This document shows positions 5,509 through 6,122 of a stretch of 6,122 bases of DNA, piece by piece. A program made the position numbers and the translations under genes. The notes under the pieces are model-generated. The model did not search any database. It had not been told where the DNA came from and saw nothing but the letters and a program-made list of their open reading frames with translations. The DNA comes from an uncultured Collinsella sp. (GTDB lineage: Bacteria > Actinomycetota > Coriobacteriia > Coriobacteriales > Coriobacteriaceae). Position 1 is the stretch's first letter. Every line of letters begins with the position of its first letter. Location of the stretch: the NCBI GenBank assembly GCA_900555225.1, contig USKL01000096.1, positions 1 through 6,122 on the forward strand. Direction: 5' to 3'.

Positions 5509-5544
5509 AAGCGTTTGACCAAAAAACGCCCAAGCGTTTACACA
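5509..5544 (+). promoter_or_regulatory. rpiB promoter with triple GCGTTT repeat
   Basis: TTGACC (5515-5520) and TACACA (5539-5544) are spaced by 18 bases, giving a leader of about 70 bases. AAGCGTTT occurs twice, at 5509-5516 and 5532-5539 (23-base period), each touching one promoter box. An inverted AAACGC (5524-5529) pairs with the second copy across CCAA. This layout suggests an operator. A TATCAT at 5555-5560 is an alternative -10 without a fitting -35. Confidence 0.5.
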
Positions 5545-5620
5545 AAAGTCGCGCTATCATGCAGTCGAACGCGGTAAAACCTTTAGCAATCTCGCCGCAC
5601 AGACCAGAGAGGAACTATCC

Positions 5621-6088
5621 ATGAAGATCGGTATCGGTAACGACCACGCCGCCGTCGAGCTCAAGAACATCATCTCCGAGCACCTGAAGGAGCGCGGCTG
5701 CGAGGTCGTGAACTTTGGCACCGACACCTCCGAGAGCTTTGACTACCCCATCGCCGGCTACAAGGTGGGCAAGGCAGTAGCCAACGGCGACGTCGATCTA
5801 GGCATCCTGATCTGTGGCACCGGCGTCGGTATCAGCCTGGCTGCCAACAAGGTCGAGGGCGTACGCGCCGTCGTGTGCTCCGAGCCCTTCAGCGCCAAGC
5901 TCTCCCGCATGCACAACAATACCAACGTGCTCGCTTTTGGCGCCCGCGTCGTGGGCTCCGAGCTCGCCAAGATGATCGTCGACGAGTGGCTCGACGCCGA
6001 GTTTGAGGGTGGTCGTCACGAGCGTCGCGTTAACCTCCTCAACGAGATCGATCACACGCGCGCCCTTAAGATCGTCGACGAAGCCTAA
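5621..6088 (+). CDS. rpiB: ribose-5-phosphate isomerase B (RpiB/LacAB family)
   Basis: RpiB interconverts ribose 5-phosphate and ribulose 5-phosphate in the non-oxidative pentose phosphate pathway, in the cytosol. The 155-residue product matches the family length. Visible active-site features are GNDHA at 6-10 (D8, H9), DYP at 41-43, the catalytic Cys65 in GILICGTGVGIS (61-72), H98 in HNNTNVLAFGAR (98-109) and the phosphate-binding arginines in GGRHERRV (R132, R136). The Escherichia coli enzyme has HND at the second motif; Asn replaces Asp here. A free-standing gene without tagatose-pathway neighbours and the closeness to Escherichia coli RpiB favour RpiB over LacA/LacB. ATG at 5621 is seven bases after AGAGAGGA (5606-5613). 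It is divergent from the desulfidase gene. The 34 bases after the stop show no terminator. Confidence 0.96.
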   Translation: MKIGIGNDHAAVELKNIISEHLKERGCEVVNFGTDTSESFDYPIAGYKVGKAVANGDVDLGILICGTGVGISLAANKVEGVRAVVCSEPFSAKLSRMHNNTNVLAFGARVVGSELAKMIVDEWLDAEFEGGRHERRVNLLNEIDHTRALKIVDEA

Positions 6089-6122
6089 ACTATTCAGTGC
6101 CACAAGCTAACAGCAGGGGCCC

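Noticed and set aside
5304..5522. 72-codon minus-strand frame overlapping the desulfidase start
   Set aside because: It covers both promoter regions, has no good ribosome site, and the product resembles no family.

Overview
The window looks like chromosomal DNA from a GC-rich anaerobic actinobacterium of the Coriobacteriia, most like Collinsella. This is inferred from a four-domain, 388-residue ribosomal protein S1, a class A RNase P RNA, high-GC codon use and the gene content. No species call is possible from sequence reading alone.

Layout, left to right. Positions 1-628 (minus) hold a YigZ/IMPACT-family gene with a TTG start; its 3' end runs off the left edge. Positions 743-949 hold two back-to-back long palindromic elements (called C and A here). 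Positions 963-1328 (minus) hold the RNase P RNA gene rnpB, preceded by its promoter. A 320-base gap follows, with GC-rich hairpins and the strong rpsA terminator. Positions 1652-2818 (minus) hold rpsA. A 315-base divergent gap leads to a HAD-family hydrolase (3134-3892, plus). A third palindromic element (B, 3940-4043) fills the convergent gap and overlaps the last codons of an L-cysteine desulfidase-family gene (4030-5349, minus). A 271-base divergent gap with two promoters leads to rpiB (5621-6088, plus).

The protein genes are housekeeping or general metabolism: translation (rpsA), tRNA 5' maturation (rnpB), cysteine breakdown and the pentose phosphate pathway. No shared pathway links them, and most appear to be separate transcription units.

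The least explained content is the palindromic element. Copies A and B share about 105 bases of architecture. Their 13-bp outer arms differ at six positions, and all six differences are compensated, so pairing is preserved. Copy C keeps the apical module but has an entirely different lower stem. All three share a small apical stem with a one-base bulge, a TTAT/TTCT tetraloop and flanking GA dinucleotides able to form tandem G-A pairs. This indicates a conserved structured RNA or REP/MITE-like repeat family, which I cannot match to a named family from memory.
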